Translations under genes and position numbers: made by a program
The notes under the pieces: model-generated
Seen by the model: the letters and a program-made list of their open reading frames with translations, nothing else
Told to the model about the DNA's origin: nothing
Databases searched by the model: none
Shown: positions 49,568 through 56,904 of the stretch, piece by piece
Numbering within the stretch: the stretch's first letter is position 1
Layout: each line of letters begins with the position of its first letter
Source: Clostridium_I sp047718555
GTDB taxonomy: Bacteria > Bacillota > Clostridia > Clostridiales > Clostridiaceae
Direction: 5' to 3'
DNA: 64,000 nt
NCBI RefSeq assembly: GCF_047718555.1
Contig: NZ_JBDNRK010000005.1
Span: forward strand, 1 to 64,000

Positions 49568-51894
49568 TTATATGCCCCCCCTCTATTTTTGTTATATTCT
49601 TCTCTGTTCTCCATCCATTGAGCCACAGGTATTTCTTCACCCCATTTGTACATAACTACCGTATCTGTTTTAACTGGGAATTTGAACCATTCAATATTGG
49701 TCATTATGCGGTCAAGTTCTGCGATAACCTCTGGAGCTACTGTGTCTGGAACTTCTAGTAGTATTTCATCATGAATTGTTCCTATAAGCTTGTACTCTTC
49801 CCCAAGGTTTTTTAAATAAGCATTTACTCTCTGCATAACTAACTTTATATAATCTGCGGAAGAGCCTTGGATTACAGCATTAACAGCTTGTCTTGTAACT
49901 CTGCTGTATGCTTTTGCTACTTCCCAATATTCTTGCTTTAAGCTTCTGGATAACTTCTTTTCAGCCCAAATGTTAGAAGGTATATATCCAAGCTTCTGTT
50001 TTATCTTTTTACAAACTGCATGATATTTTGTAGCTACCTGTTTATGACCTTTGAATCTTCTTTTCCTACCTAAGTAAGTTTCAACATATTCATTTTTGTC
50101 TACAAAATCTTTAATGCTCTGGATATATGCTTTTGCTGTAGGATAAGTTTCCAAGAAATCTATTATAAATTGCTCTGCTTCCTCTATTGGTATCTCTAAT
50201 TGTTGGGAAAGAGTATAAGTTGAAGTACCGTACATAACTGCAAGTAATCCAGTTTTCATTCTCTTTCTAGGCTTAAAAGTATGTGTTGGGTCGTAAGCTC
50301 CATCTAAGCAATATTTTTCTTCTAAGTTGAACACCTTTCTAGCAAGTGACACATATAAATCCTTCTTAGTTAAATATGGTTCCTGGAATTGTTTATCACC
50401 AGACATATAAGCTAAACATCTTGGCTCTATCTGGCTCAAATCCTTACCTAGTATTACTTTGCCTTTCGGTGCTACTACCATTGGTCTAGCTTCTGGTGGT
50501 ATATTCTGTAGGTTAGGATTGTTGGAGCTGTACCTTCCTGTCTTTGTACCAGTTTGATTAAAGCTACCATGTAATCGGCTGTCCCTCTGCCAAACCTTCT
50601 GCGGTAATGCTTCAAAGTAAGTAGTTAGTAATTTGTTTTTACCTCTATAGTCCAGAAGCAATTGTAGATTCTCATTGCTCTGTGCCAGGAACTTTATGGT
50701 ATCAGCGTCAACACTTCTTTTCTTACTGACATCTTCCAGCCCCCAATCGTCATATAAAGCTTTACCCAACTGGTCATTACTATTGATGTTTATACCGCCA
50801 AATATTTCATGAAGTTTTGCTTCCATTTCTCTTACTTCGGCACTAAGCTTAACTGTATATTTCTGTGCAAATGAAAGGTCTACCAGCATACCATTCTTTT
50901 CCATATCAAACGCTGTAATAGTATTAGGTAATTCAATCTCAAAATAAATCTTTCCAAGCTTCGGTAATCTCTCAAATTGTGTCTTAATCCACTTGTAGAA
51001 CTTGTAACATAAGTGAGTATCTTTACAAGCATATACAGTACCAATATCAAAAGGAGTATTCTCAAAACCACCCTTACCAAATAGCTCTTCGTATGTGCTG
51101 GACTTATCTTCAAATCCGAAATATTTACCGTACTTAGTAGCTAGGTTCTTCAATGCATAAGTAGGCTCATTCTCATTCAATACTTTCATTGCTATAAGCG
51201 TATCCATCAATAAGCCTTTAACATATATTCCCTCTCTGTAGAACATATGAAAATCGAACTTAGCATTGTGGAGTACCTTTCCTATACTGCTGTCCTCTAA
51301 ATATTCTTTCAATGCACTGAATACCATCTTAGGAGGAAGCTGTATTTCTGACCACTCTTGCTCATGTCTTATAGGAATGTAAACATGGTAGTCGGCTTTG
51401 GGTAATGTTATAGATATACCTACAATGTGATTCTTGTCATAATCCAAACCGTTTGTTTCTGTATCCAGTCCAGTTTCTTCTTCTTTCTTTAAATCCTGTG
51501 CCAGCTTTTTTAAATCAAATATGTTAGTAATTAACTTATAATTATCTGGCTTTTCCGCTATCATCTTCGCAATGATTTTTTCTTTTCTACTTTCCATAAG
51601 GATTTTGTAAAGGTTCAACGCATGGGACTTACTAAACTTCTTCATACTCTCAACATGAGTTCCTAGTTCTCCATCCTCAATAGCTTGTTTAACTTCTAAT
51701 AATCTCTGCTTATCTAAATCTGAAATCTTTGTCTGGAATATTCCTTTTTTCTTGCCATATCCAGTAACCCATACTTCATCCCAAGTCGGCTCTTCTTTTG
51801 CTTTGGCTTTCTTGGCTTTGGCTTCTTTAATTCTCTGCTGTTTTTCAGCCTGTTTTTTCTGCTCTTCTTCAAACTGCTTAGAAATGTCTTTCAT
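49564..51894 (-). CDS. family A DNA polymerase with 3'-5' exonuclease domain
   Basis: About 776 residues. The exonuclease domain (about 130-330) has the ExoI motif GLDTETNGLDY. Polymerase motif A is LGKDLSQIEPRCLAYMSGD, motif B RKRMKTGLLAVMYGTS and motif C GTIHDEILLEV. No 5'-nuclease domain, as in phage replicases. The ATG at 51,894 is preferred over a TTG at 51,906, which abuts the AGGAG. A single gene (plus the coupled 52-aa one) follows element copy c directly. Confidence 0.95.
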   Translation of the reverse strand: MKDISKQFEEEQKKQAEKQQRIKEAKAKKAKAKEEPTWDEVWVTGYGKKKGIFQTKISDLDKQRLLEVKQAIEDGELGTHVESMKKFSKSHALNLYKILMESRKEKIIAKMIAEKPDNYKLITNIFDLKKLAQDLKKEEETGLDTETNGLDYDKNHIVGISITLPKADYHVYIPIRHEQEWSEIQLPPKMVFSALKEYLEDSSIGKVLHNAKFDFHMFYREGIYVKGLLMDTLIAMKVLNENEPTYALKNLATKYGKYFGFEDKSSTYEELFGKGGFENTPFDIGTVYACKDTHLCYKFYKWIKTQFERLPKLGKIYFEIELPNTITAFDMEKNGMLVDLSFAQKYTVKLSAEVREMEAKLHEIFGGININSNDQLGKALYDDWGLEDVSKKRSVDADTIKFLAQSNENLQLLLDYRGKNKLLTTYFEALPQKVWQRDSRLHGSFNQTGTKTGRYSSNNPNLQNIPPEARPMVVAPKGKVILGKDLSQIEPRCLAYMSGDKQFQEPYLTKKDLYVSLARKVFNLEEKYCLDGAYDPTHTFKPRKRMKTGLLAVMYGTSTYTLSQQLEIPIEEAEQFIIDFLETYPTAKAYIQSIKDFVDKNEYVETYLGRKRRFKGHKQVATKYHAVCKKIKQKLGYIPSNIWAEKKLSRSLKQEYWEVAKAYSRVTRQAVNAVIQGSSADYIKLVMQRVNAYLKNLGEEYKLIGTIHDEILLEVPDTVAPEVIAELDRIMTNIEWFKFPVKTDTVVMYKWGEEIPVAQWMENREEYNKNRGGAYK

Positions 51895-51917
51895 CTGCCC
51901 AGTCAACTCCTTTCAAT

Positions 51918-51949
51918 AATAATGAGCGGACAAAAGAAAGGATGTGACA
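51918..51949 (-). promoter_or_regulatory. seven-fold phage element, copy c (DNA polymerase)
   Basis: TGTCACATC - 11 nt - CCGCTCATTATT, about 20 bp before the polymerase start; the AAAGGAG binding site begins only 7 bp after the element. The first box also forms one arm of a hairpin after the preceding gene. Confidence 0.8.
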
Positions 51950-51971
51950 TTTAGCCACACCCTGTTTATTA

Positions 51972-52691
51972 CTATTCTGCTGTTATTAAATCTGGAGTAT
52001 ATTTTTTAAGTTCTCTTACTTGGAACATCTGTACAAACTCGGTAGTTTCTTGTGCTGGGTCTAACACCATTATTAATGTCATTGCCACAGCTCCAGCGTG
52101 TTTTTCAGCAAGTATCAAATCTCCTAAAGCTCCGAACTCTTTTATTTTTTCTGTAGCTCCCTCCATATCTTCTGTAGGGAATATTCCGCAATCAATGTCT
52201 GGAGAATATCCTTCTAATAACACTTTTCTTCTGTAAACTTCTTGTGCTAACTTCTCAATGTAGTCGTTAATGTCAGCTATGCTATCAAAAATGTAATCAA
52301 CTGTTCCTGTAGTCTTTGTTAAATCATCTAAATCAAATTCGATTACTGATAATGTATACTTAATATCTGGAAGTATTTCTGTTTCTCCTTCTTCAATCTC
52401 TGGTTCATCTACTGTTATTTCTCTTCCAAGGTCTATTCCCAAGCTGTCAAATATTGCTATGTTTGCTAGAGCTGTAGAAAGAAGATTGACGGTATCCTCT
52501 TCCACAAATCTGTGTTTGAAATCTATTAGAAGTATGTCTGCTACTTCTGTATTTACTTTTAATTCATCTGCTGTGAATCCCTCTTCTATAAGTTCTGCGT
52601 AGATATCCAGTAATAATTGTTTTGTATCTGCTCCCTTATCCTCTGTGATTATTTCCTCGAATTGTTCTACCAATACATTAATATTTTTCAT
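51972..52691 (-). CDS. hypothetical acidic phage protein
   Basis: 239 residues, very acidic and helical. It overlaps its upstream neighbour by one base. Ends ELKKYTPDLITAE. No family recognised; abundant acidic proteins here can be DNA mimics or structural-assembly factors, which is unproven. Confidence 0.55.
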   Translation of the reverse strand: MKNINVLVEQFEEIITEDKGADTKQLLLDIYAELIEEGFTADELKVNTEVADILLIDFKHRFVEEDTVNLLSTALANIAIFDSLGIDLGREITVDEPEIEEGETEILPDIKYTLSVIEFDLDDLTKTTGTVDYIFDSIADINDYIEKLAQEVYRRKVLLEGYSPDIDCGIFPTEDMEGATEKIKEFGALGDLILAEKHAGAVAMTLIMVLDPAQETTEFVQMFQVRELKKYTPDLITAE

Positions 52692-52963
52692 TATTTTGTA
52701 CCCCCCATTAATTTTTCAATATTTTGCAATAATGTTTCATATTCTTGTATTGAAGCTTTCGCCTTGTCCTGTGTATCCTTATGTTCTTGAATAACTTGCT
52801 CACATTCGTCTACAACTTCCTTCAAGCTGTTATTAGCGTGGTTTAATTCTGATATCAAATTAGCGAATACAGACATTGCACTTTCTACACCTAATACTGC
52901 TAACTTAGCCTTATCAAATAATGTAACTTCAACTTCCTTAACTTTCTTAAAAAATCCTAACAT
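52691..52963 (-). CDS. small coiled-coil protein
   Basis: 90 residues, coiled coil from about residue 30 (ELNHANNSLKEVVDECEQV). GGGGG before the ATG. First of a two-gene operon under element copy d. No family recognised. Confidence 0.55.
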   Translation of the reverse strand: MLGFFKKVKEVEVTLFDKAKLAVLGVESAMSVFANLISELNHANNSLKEVVDECEQVIQEHKDTQDKAKASIQEYETLLQNIEKLMGGTK

Positions 52964-53010
52964 TCTGTTTCCCCCTATAATTTTTATTTTGTGGCTTGAC
53001 TGCCTACACT

Positions 53011-53042
53011 AATAATGAGCGGTCTATTTATACTTTGTGACC
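53011..53042 (-). promoter_or_regulatory. seven-fold phage element, copy d
   Basis: GGTCACAAA - 11 nt - CCGCTCATTATT then AGTGTAGGC, 48 bp before the coiled-coil gene. Confidence 0.8.
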
Positions 53043-53043
53043 T

Positions 53044-53244
53044 CTATCTCCATTTACCAACTTTTGTTATTGGACTTCTCTGCTCTTGCTCTTTTTTGTG
53101 CTGTAAATATTTAGCGTACTCAACTATATCTATTTCAAAATCCTTCATCATGTTTTCAAGCTTACTGATTCTGTACTCAAAGTAATAAGCTGTAATTAAG
53201 ACTGTGAATAGTAAAATTGCAAATATTAAACCAGTGCTAGTCAT
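53044..53244 (-). CDS. small single-span membrane protein
   Basis: 66 residues: LIFAILLFTVLITAYYFEY spans the membrane, followed by a short coiled coil and a basic end. AAGGAG precedes the ATG. Last gene of the long operon that begins at 56,773. Spanin- or scaffold-like roles are possible but not supported. Confidence 0.55.
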   Translation of the reverse strand: MTSTGLIFAILLFTVLITAYYFEYRISKLENMMKDFEIDIVEYAKYLQHKKEQEQRSPITKVGKWR

Positions 53245-53245
53245 A

Positions 53246-53524
53246 CTATCTCCTTCTCCCCTTATTGGAATTAAAGTACCGCTGTTTAGGTTTCTGCGGT
53301 GTAAACTTTGACCATTCTTCCTCTGTAGTAATCCTCTGCATAGCTACATTGAAATACTCGTCGTAAGGTTGGAGCTTCTTATAAAACATCTGAACTAAAC
53401 TTCTAGCTCCAGAAAACTTTTTAAAATGACTGTGGAAATCATATGGGCAATTCTTACGCACCACAACATAATCTTTAGCGTGTAATATCTTAAACTCCCC
53501 ATCTTCCCACAGCGTTCTCGCCAT
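53246..53524 (-). CDS. hypothetical basic protein
   Basis: 92 residues, basic, aromatic-rich (DYVVVRKNCPYDFHSHFKKF). It overlaps the SNase-like gene by one base. No family recognised. Confidence 0.5.
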   Translation of the reverse strand: MARTLWEDGEFKILHAKDYVVVRKNCPYDFHSHFKKFSGARSLVQMFYKKLQPYDEYFNVAMQRITTEEEWSKFTPQKPKQRYFNSNKGRRR

Positions 53525-53841
53525 TACTCCTTCTCCCCATACAATTTAGCGTGACCATTATCTAGTAGCCACTGATTGAAGTCTTGTCCATCTAAAATTA
53601 CTGTGGCTAACCAGCGTCCATACTTGTCTTGCTTTAATACTCTTAGAACTACAGTTTCCCCAGTCAATTTATTTTCAACTAAAGTCTTAACTTCCTTTCC
53701 TTCTGGTGTACTTGTTTCTGGAGCATTGATTACCGCAAGTCTAAATTTCTCCTTAACAAAAATGTTAAATCCTAAGTCTAAATGACATTGTATTGTATCT
53801 CCATCAATAACTCTCTCAACAAAAGCTTTATATTCATACAT
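53524..53841 (-). CDS. staphylococcal nuclease-like (SNase/TNase) protein
   Basis: 105 residues covering a compact SNase OB-fold. RVIDGDTIQCHLDLGF supplies the calcium-site Asp, FRLAVINAPE the catalytic Arg and following Glu region, and QDKYGRWLATV the second conserved Arg. Shorter than secreted nucleases and without a signal peptide, so it acts inside the cell, perhaps on host DNA or RNA. It overlaps its neighbours by one base each. Confidence 0.85.
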   Translation of the reverse strand: MYEYKAFVERVIDGDTIQCHLDLGFNIFVKEKFRLAVINAPETSTPEGKEVKTLVENKLTGETVVLRVLKQDKYGRWLATVILDGQDFNQWLLDNGHAKLYGEKE

Positions 53842-54401
53842 TAGTTAATCCCCCTTCTGTATTCCTCCAGCTCTTTCTTAAATGCTTCGGTCTTATGATA
53901 GCCACAGCAATACATTTCATAGCAATGACCTCTGTAAACACAGTCTTTTACCATACAGGAAGCTAGCTCTGGATTTTCTTTTGCTATCTCTTCTTTAACT
54001 AATTTCCAAGCTTGCTGTGTTTCTGGTGAAGCTCCATGACATAACCTCTTTCTGGAAATAGTAATTAGTGCCTGTGCATTTGCTTCTGATTCATGTGTTA
54101 CCTCTGCTCCCTGTGGCTTTACATTTCTATCCTCACCAGTTCTGTCCGTTCTTTGTGTAGATATCCAATGCTCTATACCGAATTTGTGGCGAACAAAATG
54201 TGTACTAACCCAGTAAGGTATTCCCAGCCACCGCCAGCTAAATTTCAGTTTTCTAATTGGACTGTGTTCTGATAATAAAAGCTTCCTTTTCCAGTTAGAA
54301 GAAGGCTCTCCGTCACCCTCTCCTTTTCCTACTGTAGTTCTGCAACTATCAGCTACTTTTCGCCAGCTACCATCTACCCCCAGAAATTTAATTTTCATCA
54401 T
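53841..54401 (-). CDS. divergent ThyX-like (FAD-dependent thymidylate synthase family) protein
   Basis: About 186 residues. FVRHKFGIEHWISTQRTDR is close to the ThyX signature RHR-x7-S-x-R but has Lys for the third Arg and one extra residue before the last Arg. LLLSEHSPIRKLKFSW matches the family's substrate-binding helix. A Cys-rich C-terminus (SCMVKDCVYRGHCYEMYCC) is not usual in ThyX. With RNR, dUTPase and dNMP kinase nearby, a role in dTMP or modified-pyrimidine synthesis is likely. The ATG at 54,401 has AAGAGG five bases upstream. Confidence 0.7.
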   Translation of the reverse strand: MMKIKFLGVDGSWRKVADSCRTTVGKGEGDGEPSSNWKRKLLLSEHSPIRKLKFSWRWLGIPYWVSTHFVRHKFGIEHWISTQRTDRTGEDRNVKPQGAEVTHESEANAQALITISRKRLCHGASPETQQAWKLVKEEIAKENPELASCMVKDCVYRGHCYEMYCCGYHKTEAFKKELEEYRRGIN

Positions 54402-54744
54402 GCTCACCTCTTCTTAGGTCTGATAAATAATCTAATAGGTTGTCCAATTCATCTTGCTTTTCATCTATCACAAGGTCTTTCTCACCTATAATGTCCTGTA
54501 GCTCCATTATTCTTATATCCTTGGCATTTATTATGCTGTTATAATATTTACCATCTTCGCTTTGCTCCAATTCTTCATAATCATCCATGAGGGCTTCATA
54601 TTCTTCCTCTAATTTAGCTACCTCAAACTCTGCGGTCTTTATCTTGTCGTAAATATATCCAACTAATTCCATAGCATCTATCTGGTCTGCTGGCTTACTA
54701 AACATCTTCATAAGGTCGCTTGTTATTTCTGCTAAAGTAGTCAT
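54388..54744 (-). CDS. coiled-coil protein
   Basis: 118 residues, almost wholly acidic coiled coil (AEFEVAKLEEEYEALMDDYE). GGGGAATAAT precedes the ATG. No family recognised; probable partner of its 115-residue neighbour, which has similar composition. Confidence 0.55.
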   Translation of the reverse strand: MTTLAEITSDLMKMFSKPADQIDAMELVGYIYDKIKTAEFEVAKLEEEYEALMDDYEELEQSEDGKYYNSIINAKDIRIMELQDIIGEKDLVIDEKQDELDNLLDYLSDLRRGEHDEN

Positions 54745-54745
54745 A

Positions 54746-55093
54746 TTATTCCCCTCCCTTTAATTCAATTGATAGGCAATCATCACCTAAGTAGACATAG
54801 CTTTCAAAACTTATCTCATTGCTATTTATAATTGCTGTAATGGCTCTGATTTTATGTTCCTCTGGAGTTGTAGGTCTTGGGCTGTGGAGCTGTAATTTGT
54901 AACCAGCCACCTCACCTTTTAACTGCTCTATTTCAATCTGCTTCTTTAATAATTCCTCTGCGTGTCTTTCCTTTATTTCATCTATCTGCTTAGTAACATA
55001 ATCAGCTATCTTCTCTGGCAATTCTTTTACTTTGTAATCATCAATTATATTCTCTATGTCTTGCATAATATCGAAATAATCCTTGTACACCAT
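54746..55093 (-). CDS. coiled-coil protein
   Basis: 115 residues with a central coiled coil (HAEELLKKQIEIEQLKGEV) and a C-terminal beta pair. AGGAGGG precedes the ATG. One base separates it from the next coiled-coil gene. Confidence 0.55.
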   Translation of the reverse strand: MVYKDYFDIMQDIENIIDDYKVKELPEKIADYVTKQIDEIKERHAEELLKKQIEIEQLKGEVAGYKLQLHSPRPTTPEEHKIRAITAIINSNEISFESYVYLGDDCLSIELKGGE

Positions 55094-55132
55094 ATTAAAA
55101 GCCCTCCTATTATTGGTAAGACAGACAAGGGA

Positions 55133-55681
55133 TTAAACCCCTGTATGTCCTGTTCCACTTGTTCTTTTAACCTCTGTATTGCAATTATCCGATTCCAAGA
55201 ACTTAATAAATATGCCCTGTGCTACTCGCTCCCCTTTTTTGATTACAACTGTATTCTCTTCGGTAAGGTCTAATATTCTAGGTATTCTGTGGAACATTCC
55301 GCTAACATCTTCTATACAAATTGAGCCAGCAACCATTATCTGTGGTTTCAAGTTTCTAAGTCCTATCATCATGTTTCCATCATTGTCCACATTTTCGTAG
55401 TAATCTGAATCAATAACTCCTATAGTGTTTGTAATCATAAGGTCTTTCTTACTTCCTATAGAGCTTCTAACATCTATAAATAAAAATTCATCTGCTCCCA
55501 TATATGCTTTAACATCTGTCTTGAATTTGACGCTCTGCTGTGGAAGAATGGTTAAATCTACAGTAGAAAAGAAATCATACCCAGCACTTGTCTTAGTACC
55601 TCTTACTGGAAGGTAAACTGAATCCTCTGGTAATGTTCTATGTCCATCTGCTATTATTTCAAAGCCTCTAATTTTTTCCAT
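55133..55681 (-). CDS. dut: dUTP diphosphatase (trimeric dUTPase family)
   Basis: 182 residues with all five motifs in order: AGYDF, RSSIG, GVIDSDYYEN, GERVAQGIF and the flexible tail RTSGTGHTG. It hydrolyses dUTP to dUMP, supplying the thymidylate pathway and keeping uracil out of DNA. The ATG at 55,681 has GGGGG; the longer frame is rejected. A 20-residue insertion between motifs 3 and 4 is present. Next to ThyX-like and RNR genes. Confidence 0.93.
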   Translation of the reverse strand: MEKIRGFEIIADGHRTLPEDSVYLPVRGTKTSAGYDFFSTVDLTILPQQSVKFKTDVKAYMGADEFLFIDVRSSIGSKKDLMITNTIGVIDSDYYENVDNDGNMMIGLRNLKPQIMVAGSICIEDVSGMFHRIPRILDLTEENTVVIKKGERVAQGIFIKFLESDNCNTEVKRTSGTGHTGV

Positions 55682-55682
55682 A

Positions 55683-56255
55683 TTATTTACCCCCAAGTAT
55701 TCTTTTTATTAATGCTCGTACTATCCTATCTTCCGTATAGGTAGCCAAATACTCCCCATCTTCTAGTGCAACAATAGAACCATTTTTTACTATCAATGTT
55801 AAATCCGCTGGCAGTTCTATAACCTCTGTTTTATTTATTGGCTTATCAGCAGTAGGCTCTTCTGGTGGCTCTGGACAACTACAGCTACCACAACTACCGC
55901 AATGACCTTCGCATTTTTCTTTTACTTCTTCCTCTTCTACTTCCTGTGGCTCAAACATATAATTTTCTTTAGTACATAAATCACATGGAAATTCATCACA
56001 GGTAAATTTCTCGTATTTACAGATATCACACTCAAAACTATCCGCTGTTACCTTGGCTTCCCATTTATTGTTATCTATGTAGCAATCATCACAAGGTTGG
56101 TCATATCCGTTTACATCTTCAAACTTGCAAGTGTCGCAATCTAGGCTTGGCTCTTCACTATCCACAAATTCACTACCGTATTCATCACATCTGGAACAAG
56201 GTTCTTGGCTGTAAAACACCTCATAAAACTTACATTCTCCACAATTTCTACCCAT
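55683..56255 (-). CDS. tandem Cys-cluster (zinc-ribbon-like) protein
   Basis: 190 residues. Three successive repeats have the form C-x2-C-K-(F/Y) ... P-C-x2-C: CGECKFYEV...PCSRC, CDTCKFEDV...PCDDC and CDICKYEKF...PCDLC. A fourth cluster, CEGHCGSCGSCSC, follows. The last ~60 residues are a Cys-free alpha/beta domain. The repeats could hold three or four zinc ions. The ATG at 56,255 has GAGGTGG. No family recognised. Confidence 0.65.
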   Translation of the reverse strand: MGRNCGECKFYEVFYSQEPCSRCDEYGSEFVDSEEPSLDCDTCKFEDVNGYDQPCDDCYIDNNKWEAKVTADSFECDICKYEKFTCDEFPCDLCTKENYMFEPQEVEEEEVKEKCEGHCGSCGSCSCPEPPEEPTADKPINKTEVIELPADLTLIVKNGSIVALEDGEYLATYTEDRIVRALIKRILGGK

Positions 56256-56257
56256 AA

Positions 56258-56773
56258 TTACATCCACCTCAATTCTTTTTGTATAAATCTTAGTGCATAT
56301 TTTAAAGCTGTTACTTTTAATCCATCTTCTAAATTGAATGTGTCCTCTGGGTCGCACTTTGCTACAGATTTTGTAGTCTTTCCTGTATTAATATCATGGT
56401 AAAAAGCAACTACAACTCTCGCTTCTTCGTTGTAGATAATCCTGTCCAATCTTGACATTAAAGGTATATAATTATTTGCTTGTATTGAAAGTGACATAAA
56501 CTCTTTATCTTTTTTAGTAATCACTATGTTAGCTGGTTTTACTGGCTCAAACATTTCATATGTCCAATTCCAACTTCCTTCATCTTCTGCTACAAAATAT
56601 CTAGTGTCACCATTTGGATAGTCGTCTACCCTAGAGATTGTTACTATTTTCCCAGCTAAATCTACCATTTCACTTGTAGCACCATCTGTCATATTACCTT
56701 CCTCTGTGTAATAACTACCAAAATCTAAATCCTCTCTAACCTTAATTCTCTGACCTACTCTTAACTTTGCCAT
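56258..56773 (-). CDS. hypothetical phage protein
   Basis: 171 residues. The N-terminal half looks like a small beta barrel (LRVGQRIKVREDLDFG, SH3-like KOW pattern), the C-terminal half is alpha/beta. AAGGGGG precedes the ATG. First gene of the nucleotide-metabolism operon under element copy e. Confidence 0.5.
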   Translation of the reverse strand: MAKLRVGQRIKVREDLDFGSYYTEEGNMTDGATSEMVDLAGKIVTISRVDDYPNGDTRYFVAEDEGSWNWTYEMFEPVKPANIVITKKDKEFMSLSIQANNYIPLMSRLDRIIYNEEARVVVAFYHDINTGKTTKSVAKCDPEDTFNLEDGLKVTALKYALRFIQKELRWM

Positions 56774-56820
56774 AATTGTTTTCCCCCTTTTGTTTTAGGC
56801 TTGCTTAACTGCCTTACACT

Positions 56821-56852
56821 AATAATGAGCGGAGGTTTTTTGAGTTGTGACA
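56821..56852 (-). promoter_or_regulatory. seven-fold phage element, copy e (dUTPase/ThyX operon)
   Basis: TGTCACAAC - 11 nt - CCGCTCATTATT then AGTGTAAGG, 48 bp before the 171-residue gene. Confidence 0.8.
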
Positions 56853-56865
56853 TTTCGGTTTTTGG

Positions 56866-56900
56866 ATAAAAAAAAGAAGAGAGCCATTACAGCTCCCTCT
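56866..56900 (-). terminator. terminator of the ribonucleotide reductase operon
   Basis: AGGGAGC-TGTAATG-GCTCTCT then TCTTTTTTTT on the minus strand, right after the reductase stop. Confidence 0.8.
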
Positions 56901-56904
56901 AGTT

